Origin: Sapria himalayana
Lineage: Eukaryota; Streptophyta; Magnoliopsida; Malpighiales; Rafflesiaceae
NCBI GenBank assembly: GCA_029783825.1
Contig: JAREIK010010524.1
Location: 18,992 to 82,991 of the forward strand
DNA: 64,000 nt
Direction of reading: 5' to 3'
Part shown: positions 1 to 10,660 of the stretch, piece by piece
How the letters are laid out: every line of letters begins with the position of its first letter
Numbering within the stretch: the stretch's first letter is position 1
The notes under the pieces: model-generated
The model's input: the letters and a program-made list of their open reading frames with translations, nothing else
Database searches by the model: none
What the model was told of the DNA's origin: nothing
Made by a program: the position numbers and the translations under genes

Positions 1-187
1 GAAGGCATGCCAATGGTGTTCCTTGTGAGGGTGCATTGTGTGGGGTCACACAAACAACAAAAGCACTCCTTTTCTTGTAACACAAATGCTGTCAGAATTT
101 ACAAATAGCTAAATATTACTCTAAAATGACAATGAAGCAGACATGTGCACATTAGATACAATCATTAAAAATAAGAACATGTCATAC

Positions 188-262
188 CTCTCCACAACCT
201 TGGTGTAACTCAATGGGAATGATATGCCATCATCATTTTCATCCCCTCTATGTTTTCCATTC
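188..262 (-). CDS. candidate 75-bp internal exon of an unrecognised minus-strand gene
   Basis: On the minus strand a 75-bp stretch is bounded by a plausible acceptor (TTCTAG just before it) and a plausible donor (GAG followed by GTATGAC). In one frame it is open and reads as a charged segment containing NGKHRGDENDDG and then FPLSYTKVVER. The composition looks coding, unlike the AT-rich DNA around it. I do not recognise the family. It lies downstream of the AP5B1 pseudogene on the same strand and may belong to a neighbouring gene, intact or decayed, that continues out of the window. A chance open frame is the main alternative. Confidence 0.3.
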
Positions 263-383
263 CTAGAATACAAAGCATGATATCATCTAGGTAATAGCTG
301 ATGTTCAAGAAGTTCATTCCAAAGTTATCCAAATGTTCTCTGACATGGCCCAGAAGAAAGAAAGTGCATAATTTAAAAGCACA

Positions 384-541
384 CTTCTCTAAGATTGATG
401 TCCATGTCTGCGTTGCATTTCTTTATATGGAGTCTGTCTGGATCATTGGGTTTAACATTCATGTTCTCCTTAATTGAAAGAGTCAAAGGATTCCGTCTAA
501 CGGTAGGTGCATTGTCCACCAGATTAATCTGTCTGTGCCCT
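384..541 (-). CDS. candidate exon of the same unrecognised minus-strand gene
   Basis: The minus strand is open here for about 50 codons in a protein-like composition, with segments such as NPLTLSIKEN, KPNDPDRLHIKKCN and ADMDINLRE. An acceptor-like CATCATAG precedes it and a GTGTGC donor-like site follows. Together with the 188-262 stretch it suggests a multi-exon gene or gene relic on the minus strand. I do not recognise the protein. Further open stretches at about 290-375 could be another exon or a frameshifted continuation, but I cannot fix their boundaries. Confidence 0.3.
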
Positions 542-1239
542 ATGATGCGTAAAATTTTACCAGCATATAGAACATGCCATTGTCATTACACATTTAAAAT
601 TACGTACATGCGATTATAAATACATGCATGATTATTGGAATGAAGTTAGATTCAAACAAGCATATTGCTTTAAATGATTATATCTATCTAGTAGTAGCTT
701 AATCGGTTACCTAGTCTTCCCCTCGAATAGTAAGACAATCTCTCAGACTTATGAAAGCAATGAGTTGACAAAATAAACCATGCGTATGATAATGATATTA
801 CATTTAATTGAATTGATATGTTCGAACAAACATTATGTATTGAAAAATCGCCAACTTCCATGTAGTGAAATTCCCCATTGAAAGAGGATCATAAAAACTA
901 ACCAAAGAAAAATATATTTGTGAAATACCCAATTAACGGTTATTTTTGTTTTCTTGAATTGGAATTGGTTTTACTTATTGGAAGGATTCTAGAAAGATTG
1001 GTTTTTCTTCTTTGATTTTTCCAGAATGATTGCTTACTTTTTCTTCTTTTTTTAAAGAACTTTAAATTTATATTCCGAAGGAAGAAGAAAAATCAAATGA
1101 TTTTCTTTAGAAGTAGAACTATGCTATGGACAGTCAATCCAGGTGCCAAAAAATATCATATATATCTTGACTTTTATGGAATAAAAATTTTATATGCAAC
1201 ACTTTTTGTATGCAAACATTTTTTTTAATCTAATACTCT

Positions 1240-4200
1240 TATATTTCATAGCGAGAGCCTCTAAATACTCATCAACATAGGCCATTCAAGGCCAATAATA
1301 TATTCTAATCTGAACCAAAGTAAACACACAACCAACTTCTATCTTGAAAAGTAGATGAAACCTCGGAGAGAGAAATATCAAAACAAGAAAAGACCCCATC
1401 TTTTCATTTTTCCCTCCTGCAATCTCTTGTTCATTTCCACAAGAGAGATACAAGAGGCCCCCACCATGATCATCATGATCATGATGGTGATGATGAAGAT
1501 CAAGAATATTATGATCATGATGATGATGATGATCAAGATGATGATGAAACCTACTTGTAGAACAAGGATCATCAAGAAAACAATATGGCATTGCATCTTC
1601 CCATACAATATCATCGATAACTCCTCTGTTCTTCACTAAATCAAGTAGCTGATTGCCAATCACACCAACAATGAATGGACCTAGATGAGTTTCGACAACA
1701 TGGATCACAATATCTGCATGAACATAAAGCAACTTAACAGCACCCCCTTTATAGCTACGGCATGCTTGCCTCCACGGAGAAAAAATTTTTCTTGCCTAAT
1801 AATGGAAGAGGATCCACAAGCTTCCCACAGAGTAGCAAACAACTACATGTAGTAAAATGGAGTTGTTTTTTTTTGGGTTTTAGTTTCACAGAGAGATGTT
1901 GCTGTGAGAAAGATGTCCTCTATACCAATCATAATGTGCTAGATAGGACCAAATATGACTTGACCATTTTCCAAGCTTGCTTCTACAGTGCCACCAACTA
2001 CACCTAGTTTTGGTTCCCTGGGCTCCATATCAAGAGTTACGGTGACTATGAATGGTTCATCTTCATCAACATCGAGTCTATGAGAGATGGCCCTACAGGG
2101 TTCCCTTAGAAGGAAGGGAACATAACAAGATGGGATTGATCCATAAAGGTAGAAGGATGAAAACATGACAACTTTCACGTATAGAGTAGAGAGAGAATCA
2201 ACGTCACCTTTTCATGGGTGGTCCGATGGTTCAGATACAAATCTCAGCCTGCAGTGTATCCTCACGGTCAGTCTTGGCATGGTTTCCATACCAGGAATGT
2301 TAGAGAAGTGCTGAGTTAAAATGTTTAAGATTTTAGAGAATTTCGAATCAGTTATGCATAATCATTATTGCAGATAATTGATTCGTTTGGGTCCCGAGAT
2401 GGCATCAGAGTTAGTTAGGATGTTGAGATTCTTCTTGTCATCTAAACATCAAAGTTCTACATAGTCAAGGTCTACTGATGACGTACACAAGGACCAATAT
2501 TGATGTGCCAATAATGGTTGAATTATCTCGAGGTGAATGTATGATGAGAAGTTCGGAGATTTACTTATGTTGGGACAATCTTGAGGGCCCTGAAGGTTCA
2601 AAAAAGACCCAGAATTTATACACTGCACCATTTCATGTCGTTGCTCGTAAAGATTCAAGATTGAGCGTAAGTTTTTTTTCGGCAAACATCTTAGAATCCG
2701 CAGGTATACCCTCGCAATATCTCGAACCTCCAAATCTGGGAAAAAATGACAAGTAAATGAAATAAGGGGGGACAACGGGAAGAAAAGTCTAGAACTTTGG
2801 TGGTGGGACATCATTGTTCAGCAGGTGCTAAGAACTTTGCCACCATCAAACCAAGATATGAATCTTGTAGAGGGGCCATGATTCTTTACTAGGAAGCCCA
2901 TATACTTTGTGAGCAACTCAATAAGATGTCCAGGAGATATAGTATTCTTCTCTGCAATTCTATCAAACATCAGAAAGTAAGAAACTAGTGCATAGTCTAT
3001 TTTGACTTTTGAAAGCAAATATTCATCAATAGCTTGAAGCAAGTGCTTTCCTAACCAAAGATGCTTTGGACATCCCAACAAATGGTCAATTAGAGAAACA
3101 ATAACATGGACTAATCTCCAACACTTCAAGGTCAAGTCCACTAGCATCTTTTGAAAGGTGCCAAACAGGATAGACTGCATGAAATTTAAAGTGTCAGAGT
3201 AACATAAATTAGAATAATAAGAACTTCCAAACAGAAATTTGTGGATGGCACGGAATACTATAGATGTTTTTGTGCAATGTTTTGAAAAGCATTTGAATGA
3301 TGAAATTGAAAGTATACTATCTACTAATAATTTTTCCATTGTTTTATCATCATCAACCTTTTGGCATACACTATTTTCTAGTTTTAACCTTTCATGTTAT
3401 ATCCAAAAAAAAGTAATGAGATCCAATTTCAAAGCTTTCAATGTGAGTGGATCAAATATTTTTGGATAAAATCTCAAACCAATGTGAACAAATGACATGT
3501 GTTTGCCAATCTCTTTATTAAATGCCAATTTGCCCAATAAACCCAACAATCAATGCATATAAAGAAGCCGAAAACCAAATGTGATTGTATTTCCATTGAG
3601 ATTGTCATTAATCATTTGATTAAAGTTAGCTCTTGTCCATCAAATGCATCCTTGAATTGGGAATACAGTTACAGAACAACATGACATTGTAGGGGATTGA
3701 TTGAATGAATCATCTCATAGAACTGCACCTTTAATGTAGGAGGGAAACCCAATGCATGAGAAACTAAAATTATCATCACCAAAAATTCAGCCATTGCACA
3801 TGACCCTAAAAGGCATGATGAATCTAGTAGAAAGGACATTGCGCTTTTTGATTCTTTGTAATTCATGCTCGTAACAGCTTTCTCTTTAGCATTAGTATTT
3901 GATGATGAAACCCATTGAGGAACATTAAAAAGAACAAGGGGAACACGGGCAGAAAAAATTGATACATTCGATTTTAAACCCATGATGTTATGTATAATCA
4001 TCGCAAACAACAGGATATAGCACTGAGAAGCATGAGTTCTCTCACTTTGACACAAACTCCATAGATGACCAGAAACTTTAGACAACAGATAGGGGTAACA
4101 CTTCTCAAGTTCCTGTAAATACTCACACACAATTGCATGTGTTTTCTGGTTTGGAACATGGTTGGGACGGTTAATAACTATTAGCATCATACCTACCAAT

Positions 4201-4560
4201 CTCTCTGCGAAATGCTTGTGAAATTTTTTCAATCCATCAACAGATATAAAAATCAACATCACCAAAACCATAAACTGTTCTTTTAGCAGATAAATTAACG
4301 CACTTCCACCAACAGGCCCGTATAGAGTGACGGACATAGCATCTAGAAGGGAAATCAGATTGGATTCGGAAGTAATGAGTGTCTCTGAAAACTCTTCTAG
4401 AAATACAAGAAGACAGAGGCTATGATTAAATTTTTGCATCAGGATAGAAGAGAGTTTGTGATGTAGAAGTGATGCGAGTGCATGGTGAGCTATCCACCAG
4501 CTCAATAGTTAGCCTCCATTGTTGAAGTCTTCGATCAGAGAATGCCAGTCATCGACTGAG
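1240..4560 (-). pseudogene. AP5B1: AP-5 complex subunit beta-like pseudogene, nearly full length
   Basis: AP5B1 is the large beta-type subunit of the AP-5 adaptor, which acts with the SPG11/SPG15 proteins in late-endosome trafficking. Consecutive minus-strand blocks match the plant protein in order, as judged from memory of the family. They are: a DDWHSLIEDF start (about 4510-4555); the N-terminal trunk with FLEEFSETL, VINRPNH and GHLWSLCQSERTHASQ (3669-4505); a broken middle with DAFDGQE and HLVFGFF (3340-3668); KVKIDYALVSYF and FDRIAEKNTI (2818-3339); HQSSRLFF and FFPDLEVRD (2449-2814); YGSIPSCYVPFLL and MEPREPK (1939-2330); and the C-terminus FLSPRFHLLF with AYVDEYLEAL (1240-1732). Stops and frame changes separate the blocks. 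One is a TGA after KVLSTC, where relatives have Arg; another is a TGA inside the WP-AYVDEYLEAL end. The total is close to the usual length of about 1,100 residues. I see no intact start. Intron-free colinearity could reflect an intron-poor parent or a processed copy. Confidence 0.85.
1466..1554. repeat. imperfect GAT/CAT trinucleotide tract inside the AP5B1 pseudogene
   Basis: About 90 bases are built from ATC/ATG and GATCAT units. Read with the pseudogene on the minus strand they give a His/Asp-rich run (HHHLDHHHHHDH and similar) where plant AP5B1 has a short variable acidic loop before its conserved C-terminal block. The tract keeps the frame. It could have expanded before or after the gene lost function. 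Confidence 0.7.
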
Positions 4561-6399
4561 AGCAGAAGTTTTGGCAATTAAGGGGTCTTTAACAGAGTCT
4601 GTTCCATTGATGAGCAGGTCCACGGCTATCTCGATTACAATATCCTGCATTGGTTCTAGTAAGCACCGACATGTTTGTCCAGGCAGAACGGAAACATAAC
4701 TTCAGCAGTTCACCGACCACCATATGTAAATATTTGCTATATTAGATTAATAACATATTATGTCTTTCTATGACATGTTCTTTAGAAGCTATTTTTGATA
4801 TTGTCAATTTATTTGAAGTTGCAAAAAATGCCATACATATAATTTTGATATTTTCTGTGTTTTAAGAAATGATCAAGATCAATATATGTCTTTTTTAGTA
4901 ACATGGGTACCATTTACACTTTTTAGCTATAAATGAATTTTAATTGTGCATTAATCTAGGTAAATAATATCGATTTTGATTGGCAACTAATAACACTCCA
5001 CTAGTTAGTAGTAGAGAAGGTAATGGTGTGTTGAGGATTTCATTTCATGTTGTAGATTCACGAGTTTGATTTTTATTCTTAGATTGAAATCATATATTAT
5101 ATATATTTACCTAATAATAAATTTAAAAGTGAATTCTTAACTCTATTACAATCTAAACAAGAAAATCCTAAATACTTCATTGATCACACACACGCACACA
5201 CATAACAAACCTTAAGTTGCTAGTACATATGAAGGTGATTTGGGGTAGAAATATTTAAATCATTAAAAAAATAAATTTTGAGTGCACAAATTAGTTTATC
5301 CGAAAGAGATGAGCTTTAAGAATGTAATTTATTTGCCAAAACTTTTGAGTGTGAATCTCATCTTTTAATTAGTAACAATATATTTTCTCAAGCTTGCCTA
5401 AAGATAAGGTTGAGAGAAAAATTCATCTCTATGTAAATTTAATAAAGATATATGTTGATATAATACCTTGATTGTTGGAGGAATCAGCATAAGAGAATTC
5501 AAAGAAAGAAAAAATTTGAGCTAAGACATTAATAAAGTAGCTTAAGAAATGATGAAAAATTTTGTAATCAGATCCCAAATTGAAATTGTGAAATTTGGAA
5601 TTTTTTTATAAGTAACAAAACACAATATCAAAAAAAATATGTACAACATAAAGAAGCTTTAGTTAATTACATTCAATGAGAAATAAAATATAAATTTTTG
5701 TTTTGATTTTCCTAATAATAAACTCTACATCTTGTGATTTGTATACCTACAATCTTCGGTTCCTTTCTCTCCATATATGATATAGATTGTTGACAGTATG
5801 ACTTTTTGGATTAGGTGCTTTGGTGTGTTGGCTGAATAGTTTTTATGCATAATTTTGAAGGATGTTGAAAAGGAATGCATGTCCTTTTTCATTCATGTCC
5901 AATTCATTAAGCTGTCCCAATTTGCCTTTATAAATGGGCATTGAAAAAATAGATGCTAAAATAATGCTGTTTTGGAATAAAATTCACAATTCTGATTTGT
6001 TGGAGTTGAAAATAACTAATCATTTATTCTTAGTTTTTCACATTTTCCAATACATGGGTAGATGACATGTTCGGGGTTACATTTTGGTGTCTAGATAGAT
6101 CTCGTCCAAGAGTTTTTTCTTTCCTTTTATCCCCAATGAGAAATTTATAGGCATCATAAATTATTCTTCTATTTTTTCTCCATTTGCTTAGATTTTCTTG
6201 AGATTGTTTAATGCTTCCATATTTTTTTATTAAGGTATCATTTGAGATTAGAGATTTTCAGAAAGGAGAATCATCTTTGAATATATAGTAGTTCTATATA
6301 TTTTGAGAATTAAGATAAAAATGATGTATCTATTTTATCTAGAGAGAATCCTCCTTCCTATTTATTCTACATAGAATTTTAGTAGGAGCAAACATCTAA
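4561..6399. other. AT-rich intergenic DNA with no recognisable gene
   Basis: The first 60 bases may still belong to an N-terminal extension of the AP5B1 relic: on the minus strand they are open and contain INGTDSVKDPLIAKTSA just before the DDWHSL block, but in a different frame. The rest has short homopolymers, a small CA-rich patch near 5186-5205 and no long open frame. I see no terminal repeats or RNA gene. Confidence 0.5.
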
Positions 6400-7000
6400 G
6401 TATTTATTTTTAAATATTAATTTATTTTCTTTTAACTTTTTTGAAAAAAATTTAATTTTTATTATATTTCAAGAATTTAAAATTTTGTATTAATTATTTT
6501 TTTAAAGTTTCTTATAATCGTAAATTTTTTTTACTTATAATAATATTAATATTTACTAGTTTATTTATCAATTCAAATATTTTTGAAAATATTTTTTTTT
6601 TCTTATACAATGAATTATTTTACATTTATATTAGTGGCAATTTTAATGTATGTTAATTTAATTTTTAAAATATCGAAAAAAATTATTATACTTATTGAAT
6701 TATTTATTTAATGTTACTTTAATACAAAATTTTAAGTTTCTTAATTAAATTTTATAAAAATTTTTTGTATACTTTTTTTAAAAATTAATACATCATAAAA
6801 ATAGTTATTTTAGTCCTTATTAATATAGTTTCTTTTTGTATTTTTTTATTTTTAAAATTATTTATTTATAATATCCTTTTTTAAAATTTTTACGAGGAGA
6901 GTGTATCTTTCAAGGATCGCTCATCTATAGACCATTAACATATATTTAATAAACAAAATTAAATAAAATATTAAAACTAATAATAAATTTTAAAAATTAA
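6400..7000. repeat. left arm of a long imperfect inverted repeat
   Basis: The very AT-rich sequence here is found again, inverted, at about 8820-9480. The clearest anchor is a 'CATCTATAGACCAT' block at 6925-6938, whose reverse complement appears as 'ATGGTCTATAGATG' at 8872-8885. Outside it, both arms carry matching 'AGTGTATCTTTCAAG'/'GAAAGACACATTCTCC' and 'TATTATAAATAAATAATTTT' stretches in mirror order. Similarity decays outward but can be followed by eye to about 6400 and about 9480. Confidence 0.65.
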
Positions 7001-7009
7001 ATAATTAAG

Positions 7010-8110
7010 TTTTGGCTAGAGAAATTCCGTCGCTAAATGCGTCGATATGTTCGGGATTTAAATAGCTAGGAAAGTTCTGTCACTAAATCCATCGCTACAT
7101 TCCAGATTTGATTATCTAGCGAAGTTTCATGGCTAAATCCATCGCTATATTCAAGATTTAATTATTTAGAAAATTTCTATTGCTAAAATCCTTCGCTATA
7201 TTCAGGATGTAATTGGCTAGGAAAGTTCTATCGCTAAAATCTGTAACTATGTTCATTATGTAATTAGCTAGTGAAATTTCATCGCTAAATCTATCGATAT
7301 ATTTTGGGATGTAATTAGCTAGGGAAATTTCATCGTTAAAATCCATCGCTATGTCCGGATATAATTATCTAGGGAATATCGTCACTGAAATTTTTCACTA
7401 TGTTCCGGTTGTAATTAGCTAGAGAAATTATGTCGCTAAATCCATCACTAATTTCTAGATTTTATTAGCTAAAGAAATTCTATTGCAAAATCAGTCGATA
7501 TATTCAGGATTTTATTAGCTATGCAAATTCTGTCACTAAATTCGTCGCTATATTCAGGATTTTATTAGCTAGGGAAATTCCATAGCTAAATCCGTTACTA
7601 AATTCCCCACTTTTCTTGAGCAGAATTTATGAAAATATTTCATCGCTAATCCGTTGCTAAATTCTCCACATTAATTGAGCAGAATTTATGAAAATATTCT
7701 ATCGCTAATTCATTGCTAAATTCCCCGCTTTTCTTAAGCAGAATTTACAAAAATATTCCGTCACTAATCCATCACTAAATTCTCCACTTTTCTTAAGTAG
7801 AATTTAAAAAAATATTCCATTGCTAATCCGTCACTAAATTCCTCATTTTTCTTGAGCAGAATTTACAAAAATATTCCGTTGCTAATCCATCGCTAATCCA
7901 TCGTAAAATTCCCCATTTTTCTTGAGCGGAATTTACGAAAATATTCTACGGCTAATCCATCGCTAATCAATCGCTAATCCATCACTAAATTCCCCGCTTT
8001 TCTTGAGCAGAATTTACGAAATATTTTGTCACTAATCCATTACTAATTCCCCGCTTTTATTGAGTTGAATTTATGGAAAATATTCCATCGCTAATCCATT
8101 TGCAAATTTT
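7010..8110. repeat. two families of about 60-bp subterminal tandem repeats of a CACTA-type element
   Basis: From 7010 to about 7600, roughly ten degenerate units of about 60 bp repeat the theme 'TTAGCTAGGGAAATTCCGTC' followed by GCTAAATCC and CATCGCTATATTCAGGAT. From about 7605 to 8110 a second unit of about 60 bp takes over, built on 'TTTTCTTGAGCAGAATTTA', CGAAAATATT and CCATCGCTAATCC, in about eight copies. Arrays of short CGTCGCTAA/TAGCTAGG motifs next to a CACTACAAGAAAA end are typical of plant CACTA elements, where they are thought to bind the TnpA-like protein. The small minus-strand frame at 7158-7346 only reads these repeats with a 20-codon period. Confidence 0.7.
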
Positions 8111-8225
8111 TATTTCAATGAAAAATCATAAATTCCTTGCTATTTCCTAGCTAATCCTTTGCAATTTAGCAAGGGATTAATCCCTAGCTAAAATTTCCTA
8201 GCTAAATAAACATTTTCTTGTATGG
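8110..8225. mobile_element. degenerate right end of a CACTA-type transposon
   Basis: The subterminal repeats pass into 'CCTAGCTAAATAAACATTT' and then TCTTGTATGG, ending next to a GATA block. This resembles the CACTA right end TTTTCTTGTAGTG seen intact at 57358-57370, with the last bases altered. The element it ended would extend left into the repeats at 7010-8110 and the inverted-repeat arm. I see no matching left end. Confidence 0.55.
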
Positions 8226-8384
8226 TATATAAATAGATAGATAGGTAGATAGATAGATAGGTAGATAGGTAAGTAGATTATTAGATAGTTCGATAGATAT
8301 CTACATAGTTAGTAAGATATATAGTTAGATGGATAGACAAGCAGACAGATAAAAAGACAGATAGATAGACACACATACACACAG
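8226..8384 (+). repeat. short GATA-family block between two CACTA-type ends
   Basis: About 160 bases of GATA, GGTA and GACA units, ending in ACACATACACACAG. It lies exactly between the outward-facing ends at 8225 and 8385, so it looks like a slice of host GATA sequence flanked by two insertions. It is well separated from the main array, which starts near 10645. Confidence 0.85.
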
Positions 8385-8815
8385 GACTACAAAAAAAATA
8401 TATGTTTAGCTATATAAATAATTCCTAGCTAAAATGAAAGGGATTCGATAGGGAATAGCAAGAGATGTTAGCTTTTGCGTTGAATTACAAATTTACGACG
8501 AATTTGTGAGGGATTATAGATAGAAATTTTCTATTAAAAAATGTCCCTGTTAATATTATCGTAGATTTTCGCACAAAGAATGTTAGCAATTTTAGCAATG
8601 ACTTTAGTGATGGATTCTTCCTAACTAATTAGATCGAGACAAAATTCGTTGCTAAATAATTATCTGAATTTTTTTTTATAATTATTTATTTATTACAAGC
8701 AATTAGTCCTTAAATAAAAAATTTCACAAAATATATGCATTTAGCTAGGTAATTTTCTCTAGCTATTTGGGCTGATAATTATTTCCATCGCTAATCTTTA
8801 CTAATTTTTTTTATT
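8385..8815. mobile_element. degenerate left end of a CACTA-type transposon in mirror orientation
   Basis: GACTACAAAAAAAATATA at 8385 resembles the CACTACAAGAAAA terminus. It is followed by subterminal motifs of the same family as at 7010-8225 (AATTCCTAGCTAAAATG, TTTAGCTAGGTAATTTTC, TTTCCATCGCTAATC). The end points left, toward the GATA block. It is shorter than its partner (about 430 against 1,200 bp of subterminal repeats) and passes directly into the right arm of the inverted repeat. No transposase is visible next to it, so it would be a non-autonomous or truncated copy. Confidence 0.55.
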
Positions 8816-8819
8816 TTTA

Positions 8820-9480
8820 TATATTAGTTGATTTAATATTTGATGTAATTTTGTATATCAAAGGTTTTTCATGGTCTATAGATGAGAGATTTTTTGAAAG
8901 ACACATTCTCCTCATATAATTATAAAAATCTGCTATTATAAATAAATAATTTTAAAAATATATAAATACGAATAAAAAATTATATTAATAAAGACTAAAA
9001 TTATAGTTTTAATGATTATAAAATTTTAAAAAAATTATACAAAAAATCTTTCTAAAATTTGTAATTATGAAATTTAATTATATCCTTATAATTAATTATA
9101 TACTTATAATTAATTATGAAATTTTAAAAATATTTGTATCAAAAACATTAAATAATTAATTATATACTTATAATAATTTTTTAAGATTTTTTATTTAATA
9201 AATGAACATCCATAAAAATTTCTACTAAAAAAAGATAAAATAATTAATTGTATCATTAAATAAAACATATTTACAAAAATATCTAAAGTAACGAATAAAC
9301 TATTAAAGATTTATATTATTTAAAGTTAAAAAATATATTTTTATGATTATAGGAAACTTTTAAAAAAATTATTACTAAAAGATTTCAAATTTTTGAATTA
9401 TAAAAAAAAATTTAATTTTATCATAAAATAAAAAAAAATAAATTGATATTAAGAGATAAATACATAAATGTTTGAATTAC
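8820..9480. repeat. right arm of the long imperfect inverted repeat
   Basis: Mirror copy of 6400-7000, anchored by 'ATGGTCTATAGATGAGAGAT' at 8872-8891. Further out it keeps 'ATATTAATAAAGACTAAAAT' (8980-8999), the reverse complement of the left-arm 'ATTTTAGTCCTTATTAATAT' apart from one base, and an AATTAAATTT-rich stretch. The pair brackets the two CACTA-type ends, so the whole locus reads as an imperfect palindrome centred near 8.3 kb. Confidence 0.6.
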
Positions 9481-9808
9481 ATCAAAAAAATATCTTCATG
9501 TGGTTATTAAAAGAATACTTTAAGTATTTTTTAGGGTTTAAAAAAAGTTATTTAAAATATTACTAATTATATTTTTTTATCCAAAAAAAAATTAAATTTG
9601 CCCCTAAGTTGATTTGAATTCAAGTTTTATTTTTTGCCCCTATGGAAAAACATTCAAGTAGTTAAACAAATTTTCTTATCTTTGTGAAGTGAATAATCTC
9701 AAGTGTTTCTAGTCAATACCCATTTTAAATAATGTGGTAATTATGCTTGGGAAATGCTTAAATCTTTATGATAGTTTGGCAAACATTATGAATTTGACTA
9801 GAAATTAG
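9481..9808. other. AT-rich spacer, nothing recognised
   Basis: This stretch lies between the inverted-repeat arm and the candidate peptide gene. It holds short homopolymers and no long open frame. Nothing promoter-like can be singled out in such AT-rich DNA. Confidence 0.4.
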
Positions 9809-10660
9809 TTGTCTTCTTCTAGGATTCATGGCTTCATGGCCCTGATTGTTTTTTTATGTTCTTCAGCATGGCTAATCGAAGCATCATATCAGGAACCAGT
9901 AAGAAGAGCAATAATAGACTCGTGCATCCATGTCACTAATAATGGGAGAGTAACTGTTAATAGAAAAGTATGCACTTGTGTACTGATTCATCTCTCTTCA
10001 AACTCTTTGAGAATTTTTTGTCTGTTTGCTAATTTTAATCCTCATCTTCTATATACAAATATTCTTCATTTTCACGCTATACAATACTTTAAATCACTAT
10101 GATCAGCTTAAGGTATGAATCATTTTTTATGCTATACTGGTCTTCTTTTCTATAACTATAACTACAATCACTCTATGCAGTTTTGAGCTAATAGTTAAAA
10201 AAATGATTCTAGATGGATTTGTTCTCTGTTAAGTTCTGTATTAAAGGACTGTCCAAATCTAGCAAAGGATTTTGTGTCAATTTCTCATAGGAAATGGCCC
10301 CTCTTAAAGTATCATACCAACAACATTTCCCTATATGTGTACTCTTGTTGGAGACATAGTGTTTCTTGTTCTTCATTGCCCTGTGTTATTATCCTCACAG
10401 ATTGCGTGTTTCAAAGAGGATTAGCCATAAAAGATCGGTAGAAAGTTCCATGAGATTTCACGCAGATGTAATGACGTCCATTGTGATTGCATGCTCTCCT
10501 TGGAAAATATTTGATTGTCAGAATGGTAATATTTAGCCTTTTTTCCAACTCCTTGGCATGTTTTAAATGTGGTTGTGAGTTTAATTTGTGCTAACTATTA
10601 GAACCAAACATTACAGGGTGCAACTTTTCAAGGAAGCAAAGGATTGGGGCAAATATATAG
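9809..10660 (+). pseudogene. possible remnant of a small secreted Cys-containing peptide gene with up to three exons
   Basis: The ATG at 9809 opens a frame beginning MSSSRIHGFMALIVFLCSSA, a plausible signal peptide (hydrophobic core about residues 9-22, cleavage likely near EAS), then a short polar region with SCIHVTNNGRVTVNRK. A donor-like GTATGC follows at 9969. An acceptor (TCCTCACAG) ends at 10400 and precedes an exon-like stretch: one frame has Cys-rich text (CNDVHCDCML) broken by two stops, and another is open to DCQNG. A donor-like GTAATATT lies near 10525, and TTACAG at about 10612-10617 is followed by a short open end (CNFSRKQRIGANI, stop) just where the GATA array begins. I do not recognise the family. 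The stops in exon 2 point to a relic, or to my having the wrong frame. Confidence 0.3.

Noticed and set aside
1762..2007. Plus-strand open frame opposite the AP5B1 relic.
   Set aside because: The minus-strand translation of the same bases matches the AP5B1 order; the plus-strand frame has no features of its own.
7158..7346. A 62-codon minus-strand frame with an internal repeat of about 20 residues.
   Set aside because: It reads the 60-bp subterminal repeats of a CACTA-type element; the period is divisible by three.
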